Shown here: positions 1 through 5,369 of the stretch, piece by piece
How positions within the stretch are numbered: the stretch's first letter is position 1
Layout of the letters: each line of letters starts with the position of its first letter
Assembly: GCA_038240335.1 (NCBI GenBank)
Contig: JBBSDV010000190.1
Location: 1-5,568 of the forward strand
Direction: 5' to 3'
DNA from: JBBSDV01 sp038240335
GTDB lineage: Bacteria; Chloroflexota; Dehalococcoidia; DSTF01; JACRBR01
DNA: 5,568 nucleotides
Made by a program: the position numbers and the translations under genes
Notes under the pieces: generated by a model
Told to the model about the DNA's origin: nothing
Databases searched by the model: none
The model's input: only the letters and a program-made list of their open reading frames with translations

Positions 1-87
1 AATGTGCATCCGGAGGCGGCTGCGTCTTTAACGCAGCGATGACCTTGAATCGCTGCCCGCGAAACAACACGAGTGTTCGAAACGAAC

Positions 88-111
88 GCTGCGCGTCTGG
101 CTGCGCGTCTG
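88..111. repeat. Perfect 12-bp tandem duplication
   Basis: The unit GCTGCGCGTCTG occurs twice in direct succession (88-99 and 100-111) with no mismatch. The unit is a multiple of three, so it would keep any reading frame, giving CASG-CASE in the open plus frame. It is probably a replication-slippage duplication. Confidence 0.7.
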
Positions 112-214
112 AGCGTATGCCCACACCAATCTCCGAGAGTCCGAAGCGTAACGGCTGCAGCTCGGTAGCGGGCGGGCATTCTCAGGCGCGATTCTGGGAG
201 ATGCGCGCGTCGCG

Positions 215-231
215 TCAGGTGCAACACCTGA
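215..231. repeat. 17-bp perfect inverted repeat
   Basis: The arms TCAGGTG and CACCTGA are perfect complements around a 3-base centre (CAA). A second, weaker dyad with the same core (CAGGT, 4 bases, ACCTG) sits at 246-259. The two centres are about 29.5 bp apart, close to three helical turns. This could be a paired operator, but no gene start lies close enough to make that firm, and short dyads arise by chance in GC-rich DNA. Confidence 0.4.
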
Positions 232-422
232 TCGAGCACGGCGCGCAGGTTGCGACCTGAGACCCGACCATCGAAACAAGGAGGGGACGGCGGTCGCCGC
301 AGCAACGGTGGCGGGTATCGGCGGGACAAATGGCTGCGCCACAAGAGTCGTGTACGCATTAGACGTTCACGGCGGGCCTTAGATGTCGAACAAAGCGGAA
401 ACTGAGCAGTTCCTTGTCCTGC

Positions 423-441
423 ACACGACGACAAGTCGTGT
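423..441. repeat. Dyad overlapping a possible -35 element
   Basis: The arms ACACGAC (423-429) and GTCGTGT (435-441) are perfect complements separated by GACAA. The last base of the right arm is the first base of the TTGACC hexamer of the predicted methyltransferase promoter. This position would suit a repressor or activator site. No T-run follows, so it is not a terminator for anything to the left. Confidence 0.35.
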
Positions 442-469
442 TGACCGGCGGATCAACGGACCCTATGGT
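441..469 (+). promoter_or_regulatory. Predicted sigma70-type promoter for the methyltransferase
   Basis: TTGACC (441-446) matches the -35 consensus at five of six bases and TATGGT (464-469) matches the -10 consensus at four of six. The spacer is exactly 17 bases. Transcription would start near 476, giving a leader of about 60 bases before the ATG at 538. This is a consensus match only. Confidence 0.4.
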
Positions 470-537
470 CCCATTCACGAAATCGCACTCGTCAGAGGCT
501 TTCCGTGTGACCGGTTCGGTCGTAGCATAAACTCGCG

Positions 538-1143
538 ATGAACCGCACCAGGACGATCCTCTTTTGGGTTGCAACCATGTGGACGCTGTTTTCGGTGGCG
601 GCCATCGCGGCGTCGCGCATCTGGTTCCGCGAGCGCGAAGGCCGCGGCGGCCCGATCCCAGTCAGCCAGGCGGGCGGGCTGACTCTGCCCGTTCGCGGCT
701 TGCTCGATCCCGTCCGTCCCCTCTTGGAGTCGTTTCGACTGACGTTGGATCAGACGGTCCTGGAGGTAGGACCGGGACCCGGTTACTTCACTCCGGAGGT
801 GGCGCGCATAGTTGGGCCTCGGGGGAAAGTCATATGCATCGAGTTGCAGCCGGGCATGTTGGCGTTACTTCGCAAACGGTTGCATGCGCGCAGCGTCGGA
901 AACGTTGATGCGCTTGCGGCGGACGCCACTCGATTGCCCTTGGTCGATGGGTCCATCGATGCCGCGTTTCTAGCCGCCGTGTTTGGTGAGATACCTGACC
1001 GACCACGGGTGTTGGGAGAGCTTCGCCGTGTGTTGAAGCCGCGCGCCACGCTCTCATTCCTTGAGACGATGCGAGATTCCGACTACGTGTACGTCGATAC
1101 GCTCAAGGATCTCTGCCATGCGCACGGATTCCGAACTCCTTGA
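538..1143 (+). CDS. Membrane-anchored class I SAM-dependent methyltransferase, frameshifted near its C-terminus
   Basis: The 201-residue product has a hydrophobic N-terminal segment (about residues 7-27), a likely membrane anchor with the catalytic domain following. The Rossmann-fold methyltransferase core is clear: motif I LEVGPGPGYFTPEVA (75-89) binds S-adenosylmethionine, Glu102 in ICIELQPGML ends strand 2, DATRLPLVDGSIDAAF (129-144) covers the adenine-binding and motif II region, and LGELRRVLKPRATLSFLE (159-176) is motif III. The substrate cannot be read from the sequence. The frame stops abruptly after HGFRTP. Skipping one C at 1132 restores HGF followed by ELLEHRRRFLGYTMTFSAP, which looks like the normal end of this family (GY-T-F pattern), so the gene is probably shifted by one inserted base or a sequencing error. 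No clear Shine-Dalgarno precedes the ATG; the start is chosen because it places the anchor at the N-terminus. Confidence 0.8.
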   Translation: MNRTRTILFWVATMWTLFSVAAIAASRIWFREREGRGGPIPVSQAGGLTLPVRGLLDPVRPLLESFRLTLDQTVLEVGPGPGYFTPEVARIVGPRGKVICIELQPGMLALLRKRLHARSVGNVDALAADATRLPLVDGSIDAAFLAAVFGEIPDRPRVLGELRRVLKPRATLSFLETMRDSDYVYVDTLKDLCHAHGFRTP

Positions 1144-1189
1144 GCATCGGCGCCGGTTCTTGGGCTATACGATGACCTTTTCTGCGCCA
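1133..1189 (+). pseudogene. Displaced C-terminal tail of the methyltransferase
   Basis: In the frame one base after that of the upstream methyltransferase, bases 1133-1189 encode ELLEHRRRFLGYTMTFSAP, which continues the truncated protein without a gap if one C of the CC at 1131-1132 is removed. No stop follows at the expected place. The frame stays open to the TAA at 1412-1414 with sequence that no longer resembles a methyltransferase, so the natural end may also be lost. The alternatives are decay of the gene, a local assembly error, or a protein with an unusual non-conserved tail of about 75 residues. Confidence 0.55.
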
Positions 1190-1391
1190 ACCCGAACCAC
1201 GGCGGACGACCTAACGAGCGTCGAAGATGCGGCCACCTCGACGATGGCGGAATCGTGCGCCCTTCGAATCTCGGCGGAAGCTGATATTGCGTCGGAACGA
1301 AGCAGCGTTCGCGTAACATGGACTGAAGCGATAGGGTACGGGACGGAGGACGGTGGGGCGGACTCCCGACCCAACCCCAGATATCGGACAC

Positions 1392-1397
1392 GAGGAG
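1392..1397 (+). promoter_or_regulatory. Ribosome binding site for the DUF5661-type gene
   Basis: GAGGAG lies 3 to 8 bases upstream of the ATG at 1401. It decides between this ATG and an upstream in-frame GTG at 1353, which would add 16 residues rich in Pro and Asp that do not look like part of the domain. Confidence 0.65.
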
Positions 1398-1400
1398 CGT

Positions 1401-1661
1401 ATGCCAAAAGCTAAGTTCAGTATTGACCAAGCACGGGCCATCGGAGACCAATTGGGGATCGACTGGTCTCGAGTCAATGTCGAGCAGTTTCGCATGGGTC
1501 TTGACGTTGAGTTGGAGCATGGGCAGCGCGATCCGGAGACAGACGTGACGCACAACGACCCGATCGTCACGGCCAAGATCGCACTTGCCCATCTCCGTGA
1601 GATCCCGGACTACTACACGCGCCTCGACCGAATGGAGAGAGATGCCGACGGTAAGCCGTAG
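1401..1661 (+). CDS. DUF5661-type small protein
   Basis: This 86-residue acidic soluble protein begins MPKAKFSIDQARAIGDQLG. From memory its whole length follows the pattern of the DUF5661 family: KFS-x-(D/E)-QA-x-x-IGDxLGIDW near the N-terminus, EQFRMGLDVELEHGQRDPET in the middle, then DPIVTAKIALAHLREIPDYYTRLDRME towards the end. The function is unknown. Members often come as stand-alone small proteins of about this size, so this copy appears complete. There is no signal peptide or membrane segment, so it is cytoplasmic. It has a good ribosome binding site, and its start overlaps the end of the open frame running on from the broken methyltransferase. The same frame stays open after the TAG for another 76 codons, which I do not count as part of the gene. 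Confidence 0.8.
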   Translation: MPKAKFSIDQARAIGDQLGIDWSRVNVEQFRMGLDVELEHGQRDPETDVTHNDPIVTAKIALAHLREIPDYYTRLDRMERDADGKP

Positions 1662-1884
1662 CGCCGTCCCCCACCAGTCGTCTATGACGGCGATGGCACA
1701 ATCGTGGGAGCGTTCGCCGGAGCTGTGGGTGACCTCACGGATGAGCATCCAGCCTGCGCGCTCGATCAATCAGGTAAGGCGCCTGGATATTCGGACGCGC
1801 TCTGGACGCCGTTGCGGACGCGCGTCTTGCGTTACGCTGTCCATCTTATGACTTCGAGCAACTCTGTAACCGGCCCGGGCGTCG
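1662..1884 (+). other. Spacer with an unconvincing in-frame ORF
   Basis: Between the DUF5661-type gene and the small membrane protein I find no gene I would call. The frame of the DUF5661-type gene continues open past its TAG to TAA at 1890-1892. It starts RRPPPVVYDGDGTIVGAF and contains a GTG at 1704 that could start 62 residues. Third-position G/C is only moderate and there is no family resemblance. Its stop overlaps the ATG of the next gene. Confidence 0.35.
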
Positions 1885-2061
1885 ATGCTTAAACGCATGG
1901 TGACGGTCGCGTTAGGGATCACCATCGCCCTGTTCTTGTTCGAGGTGGTCTGGCCGATTTTCGACGATGACCCGGCGTCGCCACTTCAGACGGCGTACTT
2001 CACGGGTGGGCTCGTCGTCGTGACCGTCCTGGCGCTGATCTCGTTGGGCGGTCAATCGTGA
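1885..2061 (+). CDS. Small two-helix membrane protein
   Basis: This short ORF encodes 58 residues and fits a small integral membrane protein. It has a basic start (MLKRM), a first hydrophobic helix at about residues 6-25 (VALGITIALFLFEVVWPIF), an acidic loop FDDDPASPLQ, and a second helix at about 41-55 (GGLVVVTVLALISLGG). Both helices have evenly spaced ends with a charged turn, which random GC-rich sequence rarely gives. The positive-inside rule suggests both termini are cytoplasmic and the DDD loop is outside. No Shine-Dalgarno is obvious; an alternative ATG at 1897 would remove four residues. I do not recognise a family. It lies in the same direction as the DUF5661-type gene, 223 bases downstream, so co-transcription is possible but unproven. 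Confidence 0.6.
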   Translation: MLKRMVTVALGITIALFLFEVVWPIFDDDPASPLQTAYFTGGLVVVTVLALISLGGQS

Positions 2062-2279
2062 GACGCAGCAGATCTGCCCGTTGCGTCACCACGCCGCCCG
2101 GGAACGATCCCGACCGCGCGCGTGCGGAAGCGGCGTCATGGCGATCAAGGCGATGGGGGCGAGCGGAACGGGTACAACCGCGAGGTGAACGAGTGGCGGG
2201 TGCGTTGGCAGGCGGAAGACGGAAGCAAAATCAGGGTGCACGGAACATCCCTCGCACCAACTGAACCTCATGTCATCGC
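2062..2279. other. Convergent intergenic region
   Basis: Transcription from the left and from the minus-strand operon meets here. No hairpin followed by a T-run is visible. The best stem is CGGGA, 4-base loop, TCCCG at 2099-2112, too weak to call a terminator. A plus-strand ORF from GTG 2122 to 2376 includes the protein-like stretch NEWRVRWQAEDGSKIRVHG, but it runs almost 100 bases into the antisense of the RnfD-like gene and lacks a good start. I treat it as unproven. Confidence 0.4.
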
Positions 2280-3770
2280 TTACTGCGTGCGTTGCATCGA
2301 GCCGGTCATGGTTCCGCTAAGCGTCGTCGCGGAGTCAGACTGCATAGTCGGTGAGAACGTAATCTGCACTCCCTGATACGGCCCGCGGCCGACGCAGGTT
2401 GCGCGCACGAGGTTCGAGTTAAATGCGCTGAACTGGCCATCGCACAGAATGGTATTCGAGCTTGGATCCAAGAGTTGCGCCTTGTTCACGTTGATGGTGG
2501 CCTGCGAGCTGGCGGCTCCGGCCGTCGACGAGAGCTCCAAATGCATCTTCAGCACGAGATCGCCGCTCGTCACCGCATCGACCGTCAGATCTGTCGCACC
2601 ACCGCTGTTAGTCTGAGAATAGGTGCCACTAACGTCGGCGTTGAAGGTCGTCAGAATAGGATACGGTGCAGCTGGCGGCTCCGCAGACGGTACAGGAGCT
2701 GCCGGCCGCGCGGACGCCACGGGAGTTGGCGGCTGCGCCGACGGGACAGTCGTTGGCGGGCCACTGGCGAGATCGCTACCGACGGCGTCCGACGCGTTGC
2801 CGGAGCTCGCGACGGTCGCTACGACCAACAAGACAACAGTCACCACGGCGGTCGCCACGCCGGAAGCCACCCGCAACGTACGTATCGTCTTGTTGTCTGC
2901 GACCTGATATTGGAGCCGGCGTCCGATGACCGTGAGCGTCAGGACGCCGAGGCGAACGCGACTGAGGACGAGTCGACGACAAGATTCCCACAAGTTGCCG
3001 ACGAGCAACCCGGCCGGCAGATAATAGATGCCGCCGAACTGCTTGTATACAAAGTACGCAACGGTTGCGACGATTACGCCGAAGACGATTTGGTCTTCGT
3101 GACGAACCGGACTGGTTGGCGGGTCGTCGAGCATGAAAAAGGCAAAGAACAGCACGGCCTGCAGGTCGGGCGTTCGAAACGTCTCGGCGACGGCAGACGA
3201 ATCAAGGAAGCTAGCGACGGTCAGCAACGTGAAGTAGACGCCGCCGAAGGCCAGGATCATCGGCAGCTTGTTCATACGATCGGCGATGAAGCCGCCCGCG
3301 ACAAGAACGATCAGAGCACCGATGATGCCGAGATCGGGGAGGGCGCCCCACCAGCTCTGGCCCGCATTCAACACAATGGCGGCAAAAACGAGAGCGACCG
3401 CCGCAGGGTTGAAGATGTTTGACCAGTGGGTGCGTAACGCGTGCTTACTGAGAATCGCAACGCCGACGGCGGCGACAACGACCAACAAGCTCTCTTGAGG
3501 TCTTAGGACGAAGGCGACGATCATGCCCGTGAGGACGGCGCCGTCCGGCAGCACCCATTCGCGGCGGCGCCAATAGCTCAAGCCGATGTCAAGGGCGGCA
3601 GCAGTTACCCCGGCGACGACGATCTTTGACGCCACGACCTCGTTGCCGAGTTTTGCAAACGAGATGCCAAGAAGGCCTGAAAAGATGACTATGAGCAGGC
3701 CTTTCGGCGTGCGTAGAAAGCGAAGTAAGGAATCGATCCGCGAAGACGCTAGGGCAGAGAAGCTCGTCAT
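2280..3770 (-). CDS. RnfD/NqrB-like multi-pass membrane protein with C-terminal extracytoplasmic domain
   Basis: The 496-residue protein has a membrane part of about ten helices (roughly residues 24-262) that fits the NQR2/RnfD/RnfE family, the membrane subunits of Rnf and Na+-NQR redox complexes. Marker segments are PDGAVLTGMIVAFVLRP (75-91), SNIFNPAAVAL (117-127, the conserved NPA element) and FFMLDDPPTSPV (211-222, matching the family's F-M-x-D-P-x-(S/T)-x-P). The SGAT sequence that carries covalent FMN in true RnfD/NqrB is absent between the last two, so this subunit is probably not flavinylated itself. A final helix (about 301-321) leads into a Pro/Ala/Ser linker (about 323-370) and a Thr/Ser-rich, probably beta-structured domain (about 371-496) with two cysteines (443 and 459) that could form a disulfide outside the cell. 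That domain is not part of normal RnfD and I do not recognise it. The ATG overlaps the ApbE stop by four bases (ATGA), implying translational coupling. Confidence 0.85.
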   Translation of the reverse strand: MTSFSALASSRIDSLLRFLRTPKGLLIVIFSGLLGISFAKLGNEVVASKIVVAGVTAAALDIGLSYWRRREWVLPDGAVLTGMIVAFVLRPQESLLVVVAAVGVAILSKHALRTHWSNIFNPAAVALVFAAIVLNAGQSWWGALPDLGIIGALIVLVAGGFIADRMNKLPMILAFGGVYFTLLTVASFLDSSAVAETFRTPDLQAVLFFAFFMLDDPPTSPVRHEDQIVFGVIVATVAYFVYKQFGGIYYLPAGLLVGNLWESCRRLVLSRVRLGVLTLTVIGRRLQYQVADNKTIRTLRVASGVATAVVTVVLLVVATVASSGNASDAVGSDLASGPPTTVPSAQPPTPVASARPAAPVPSAEPPAAPYPILTTFNADVSGTYSQTNSGGATDLTVDAVTSGDLVLKMHLELSSTAGAASSQATINVNKAQLLDPSSNTILCDGQFSAFNSNLVRATCVGRGPYQGVQITFSPTMQSDSATTLSGTMTGSMQRTQ

Positions 3771-4681
3771 GACGAATATCTCGCCATGCCGGCTGTTGCG
3801 ACGATGTTGAGGTCGGGGCAGACGATCAGGCCGTCGATTCCCTGATCGTTCAGCACGTCGAGGCCGGCTCTCGGGCCGAGGATGAACACGGCCGTTGAGA
3901 GCGCATCTGCCACGATGGCTGTTGGAGCAACCACGGTCACACTTACAGCCGATCCCGCAGAGCTACCGTTGACCGGATTGCGGATATGGTGCCCGTCTCC
4001 CCCGGCGTCTGGACGCTCGTAGTCTCCAGAAGTGCACACCGCAGCGTTGGTGATGCGCAGTGAGGCGAGTAACTCGTCGTTGTCTCGAGGATGGCGGATG
4101 CCGATCCGCCACGGTTCACCGTCCGCGTTGCAACCACGAGCGAGGATATCGCCGCCAGCGTTGATAGCGAACCCGCCGAGGGCGGACAGCTCCCGACCGG
4201 CCAGATCGAGCGCGAGACCTTTCGCGACCGCACCGAGATCCAGCGACATGGGTCGGAGAAGCGTAACGGTGCGTGCGTCGTGATCGAGCACGATGTCGCG
4301 ATAGGTGCCGGACGCGTCGGCGGGTACGGGGGACGTCACCCGTTCCCCCGTGAGGTAGTTCGTATCGAAGCCCGACTGCTCCATGACGCGGCCGATCGCA
4401 GGATCCAGGGCGCCGCCTGTGAGATCTGCAACCTTGAGAGCGATGTCGATCGCGTTAAACAGGAGTGCTGACACGCTGGTTGGCTCGCCGAGGCGTCGAG
4501 AGAGGCTTCTGAGCTCGCTCGCTTCATCGAAGCGACTACAACGCCGTTCCACCTCTGCGAACCAGCCAAAGGCGCGGTCTGTGCGTTTGGATAGCTCCGT
4601 CTCGTCATACCCCGGCTCGACGAGTTCGATGACGACGGGCGTATCCATGAATACACGTGTTTGCAAATAGCCACGGGTCAA
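3767..4681 (-). CDS. apbE: FAD:protein FMN transferase (ApbE family)
   Basis: ApbE enzymes take FMN from FAD and join it by a phosphoester bond to a Thr or Ser in an SGAT-like motif of a target protein, using Mg2+. All 304 residues fit: FMDTPV (11-16), CSRFDEASEL (48-57), GALDPAIG (90-97), LDLGAVAKGLALD (147-159), FAINAGGDI (171-179), AVCTSGDYER (214-223), HHIRNP (231-236) and ADALSTAVF (258-266), the last holding the conserved metal-binding acid region. The likely substrate is encoded 19 bases upstream. The start is taken as TTG at 4681 because it is the only start codon between an upstream stop and the conserved FMDT element that leaves room for the first strand; TTG at 4666 and ATG at 4648 are shorter options. 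No signal peptide or lipobox is visible, unlike many exported ApbE proteins. The Shine-Dalgarno is poor, so translation may depend on coupling. Confidence 0.92.
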   Translation of the reverse strand: MTRGYLQTRVFMDTPVVIELVEPGYDETELSKRTDRAFGWFAEVERRCSRFDEASELRSLSRRLGEPTSVSALLFNAIDIALKVADLTGGALDPAIGRVMEQSGFDTNYLTGERVTSPVPADASGTYRDIVLDHDARTVTLLRPMSLDLGAVAKGLALDLAGRELSALGGFAINAGGDILARGCNADGEPWRIGIRHPRDNDELLASLRITNAAVCTSGDYERPDAGGDGHHIRNPVNGSSAGSAVSVTVVAPTAIVADALSTAVFILGPRAGLDVLNDQGIDGLIVCPDLNIVATAGMARYSS

Positions 4682-4700
4682 CTCGTCGATTGTGGGGGTC

Positions 4701-5273
4701 CTATGCCTTCGCTTGCTTGAGGGCGCTGCTCAATGCTTGCCTGTAGGCCTGCGAGCTGTCTGTCGCGCCCGAAACGTGGTTTGCGGGGACGACCTGCTGG
4801 GAGACGGCTGCACGAATCAGCGGGTTAATGTCAGAGCAGGGGTAGCGTGTGGAGCATGAAGTCACGTTGGCGGAGGCGATCTTGCCGTCCTTAATCACGA
4901 CGGCAATCTGCATGCCGCCATGGCGGCTCGTGCCGCTGCCCGTGTACGTCCCGTCCTTGTACGTCGCATTTGGAATTGCTGTGGGCTGGGCACGGCTCGT
5001 AGAAGGCGCGCCGGAAGAGGCAGTTCGTACACCGCCGGAGGCTTGTGAACCGGGCGCTACCAACGTGGCGGCGGTGGTTGGTGCGTCGATGGTGAGCTGC
5101 TCAAACGCTGAGCTCGTGTTGGCGCGCCCCAAGGTGTAAATCGAGAGGATCGCCGCCGAACTGATCGCGATGATGCCGGCGGAGAGCTTCCCCTTGCGAG
5201 CCCTGCGTCTGGGGGCGGTGGGAACTGTCGCTTCGGTTTGCTGCTTCCTCGAGCTCCTCGACGTCATACGCAT
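4701..5273 (-). CDS. Membrane-anchored FMN-binding-domain protein with SGAT flavinylation site
   Basis: This 190-residue protein has a basic cytoplasmic N-terminus (RRRARKGK), one hydrophobic helix (about 30-49, LSAGIIAISSAAILSIYTLG), an Ala/Thr/Ser/Pro linker (about 60-102) and an FMN_bind domain (about 103-190). Domain marks are YKDGTYTGSG (105-114), a strand pair around GGMQIAVVIKDGKIASANV (119-137) and HVSGATDSSQAY (166-177). Thr171 in SGAT is the expected site of covalent FMN attachment by the ApbE encoded next. Cys140 and Cys146 in SCSTRYPCSD lie shortly before the site and could form a disulfide or take part in redox. The ATG at 5273 is chosen because GAGG sits six bases upstream. A longer GTG version from 5321 would encode a palindrome as protein and push the membrane helix away from the N-terminus. 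It is probably the first gene of the operon and serves as an electron carrier on the outer face of the membrane. Confidence 0.88.
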   Translation of the reverse strand: MRMTSRSSRKQQTEATVPTAPRRRARKGKLSAGIIAISSAAILSIYTLGRANTSSAFEQLTIDAPTTAATLVAPGSQASGGVRTASSGAPSTSRAQPTAIPNATYKDGTYTGSGTSRHGGMQIAVVIKDGKIASANVTSCSTRYPCSDINPLIRAAVSQQVVPANHVSGATDSSQAYRQALSSALKQAKA

Positions 5274-5279
5274 CCCGAT

Positions 5280-5283
5280 CCTC
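5280..5283 (-). promoter_or_regulatory. Ribosome binding site of the FMN-binding protein gene
   Basis: GAGG on the minus strand lies six bases before the ATG at 5273-5271, which sets this start over the in-frame GTG at 5321 and the ATG two codons downstream. Confidence 0.55.
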
Positions 5284-5285
5284 GC

Positions 5286-5311
5286 CGTGGTGTGAGGGCC
5301 TCCACACCACG
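5286..5311. promoter_or_regulatory. 26-bp near-perfect palindrome, operator or leader hairpin
   Basis: The outer arms CGTGGTGTG (5286-5294) and CACACCACG (5303-5311) are perfectly complementary over nine bases. The dyad continues through the centre at 5298/5299 with two further pairs and two mismatches, so 11 of 13 positions are symmetric. It ends two bases upstream of the ribosome binding site and lies just downstream of a possible -10 element, the usual place of a repressor operator. In RNA it would form a stable hairpin next to the ribosome binding site. I do not recognise the regulator. Confidence 0.6.
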
Positions 5312-5327
5312 TCACATACACAACAAG

Positions 5328-5333
5328 CTTATA
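5328..5333 (-). promoter_or_regulatory. Possible -10 element for the flavinylation operon
   Basis: TATAAG on the minus strand (5333-5328) matches the -10 consensus at five of six bases and would start transcription near 5321, just ahead of the palindrome. No good -35 is seen at 16-18 bases; the AT-rich TTAATTAC stretch around 5351-5358 is the nearest candidate. The promoter may be activator-dependent or absent if the upstream gene is co-transcribed. Confidence 0.3.
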
Positions 5334-5369
5334 CCCAAGGAGATTGGCGGGTAATTAAGAAACCGTTGT

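Larger units (their letters stand above)
1..440. other. Region without a convincing gene
   Basis: I see no recognisable gene here. Two frames are open through the left edge. The plus frame ending with TGA at 258-260 has G/C-rich third positions, and its last residues read RASRQVQHLIEHGAQVAT. The exactly antisense minus frame is also open from about 310 to base 1. Neither has a recognisable motif, both are rich in Arg, Ala and Ser, and they exclude each other. If either is real it would be the end of a gene lying mainly to the left. From 261 to 440 nothing is coding-like; a short dyad at the right end is listed separately. Confidence 0.5.

Noticed and set aside
28..342. Minus-strand ORF of 104 codons at the left edge
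   Set aside because: Its composition is Ser/Arg/Pro-rich with no motif, and competing open frames cover the same bases.
1083..1769. Long minus-strand ORF of 228 codons
   Set aside because: It lies antisense to the methyltransferase end and the whole DUF5661-type gene, has no recognisable domain, and the DUF5661 frame is clearly the real one.
2099..2112. Hairpin CGGGA-loop-TCCCG as a bidirectional terminator
   Set aside because: The stem is only five pairs and there is no T-run on either side.
2122..2376. Plus-strand ORF with the stretch NEWRVRWQAEDGSKIRVHG
   Set aside because: It overlaps the end of the RnfD-like gene by nearly 100 bases, starts with GTG without a ribosome binding site, and I recognise no family. 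It remains possible but is not supported.
2580..2620. SGGATDL in the C-terminal domain of the RnfD-like protein as an FMN attachment site
   Set aside because: It has an extra Gly compared with SGAT and lacks the surrounding FMN_bind pattern, so I do not count it as a flavinylation motif.
2475..3422. Plus-strand ORF of 315 codons
   Set aside because: It is antisense to the well-supported RnfD-like gene. The product is Arg/Asp/Gly-rich with no fold signature, as expected for the mirror of a membrane protein gene.
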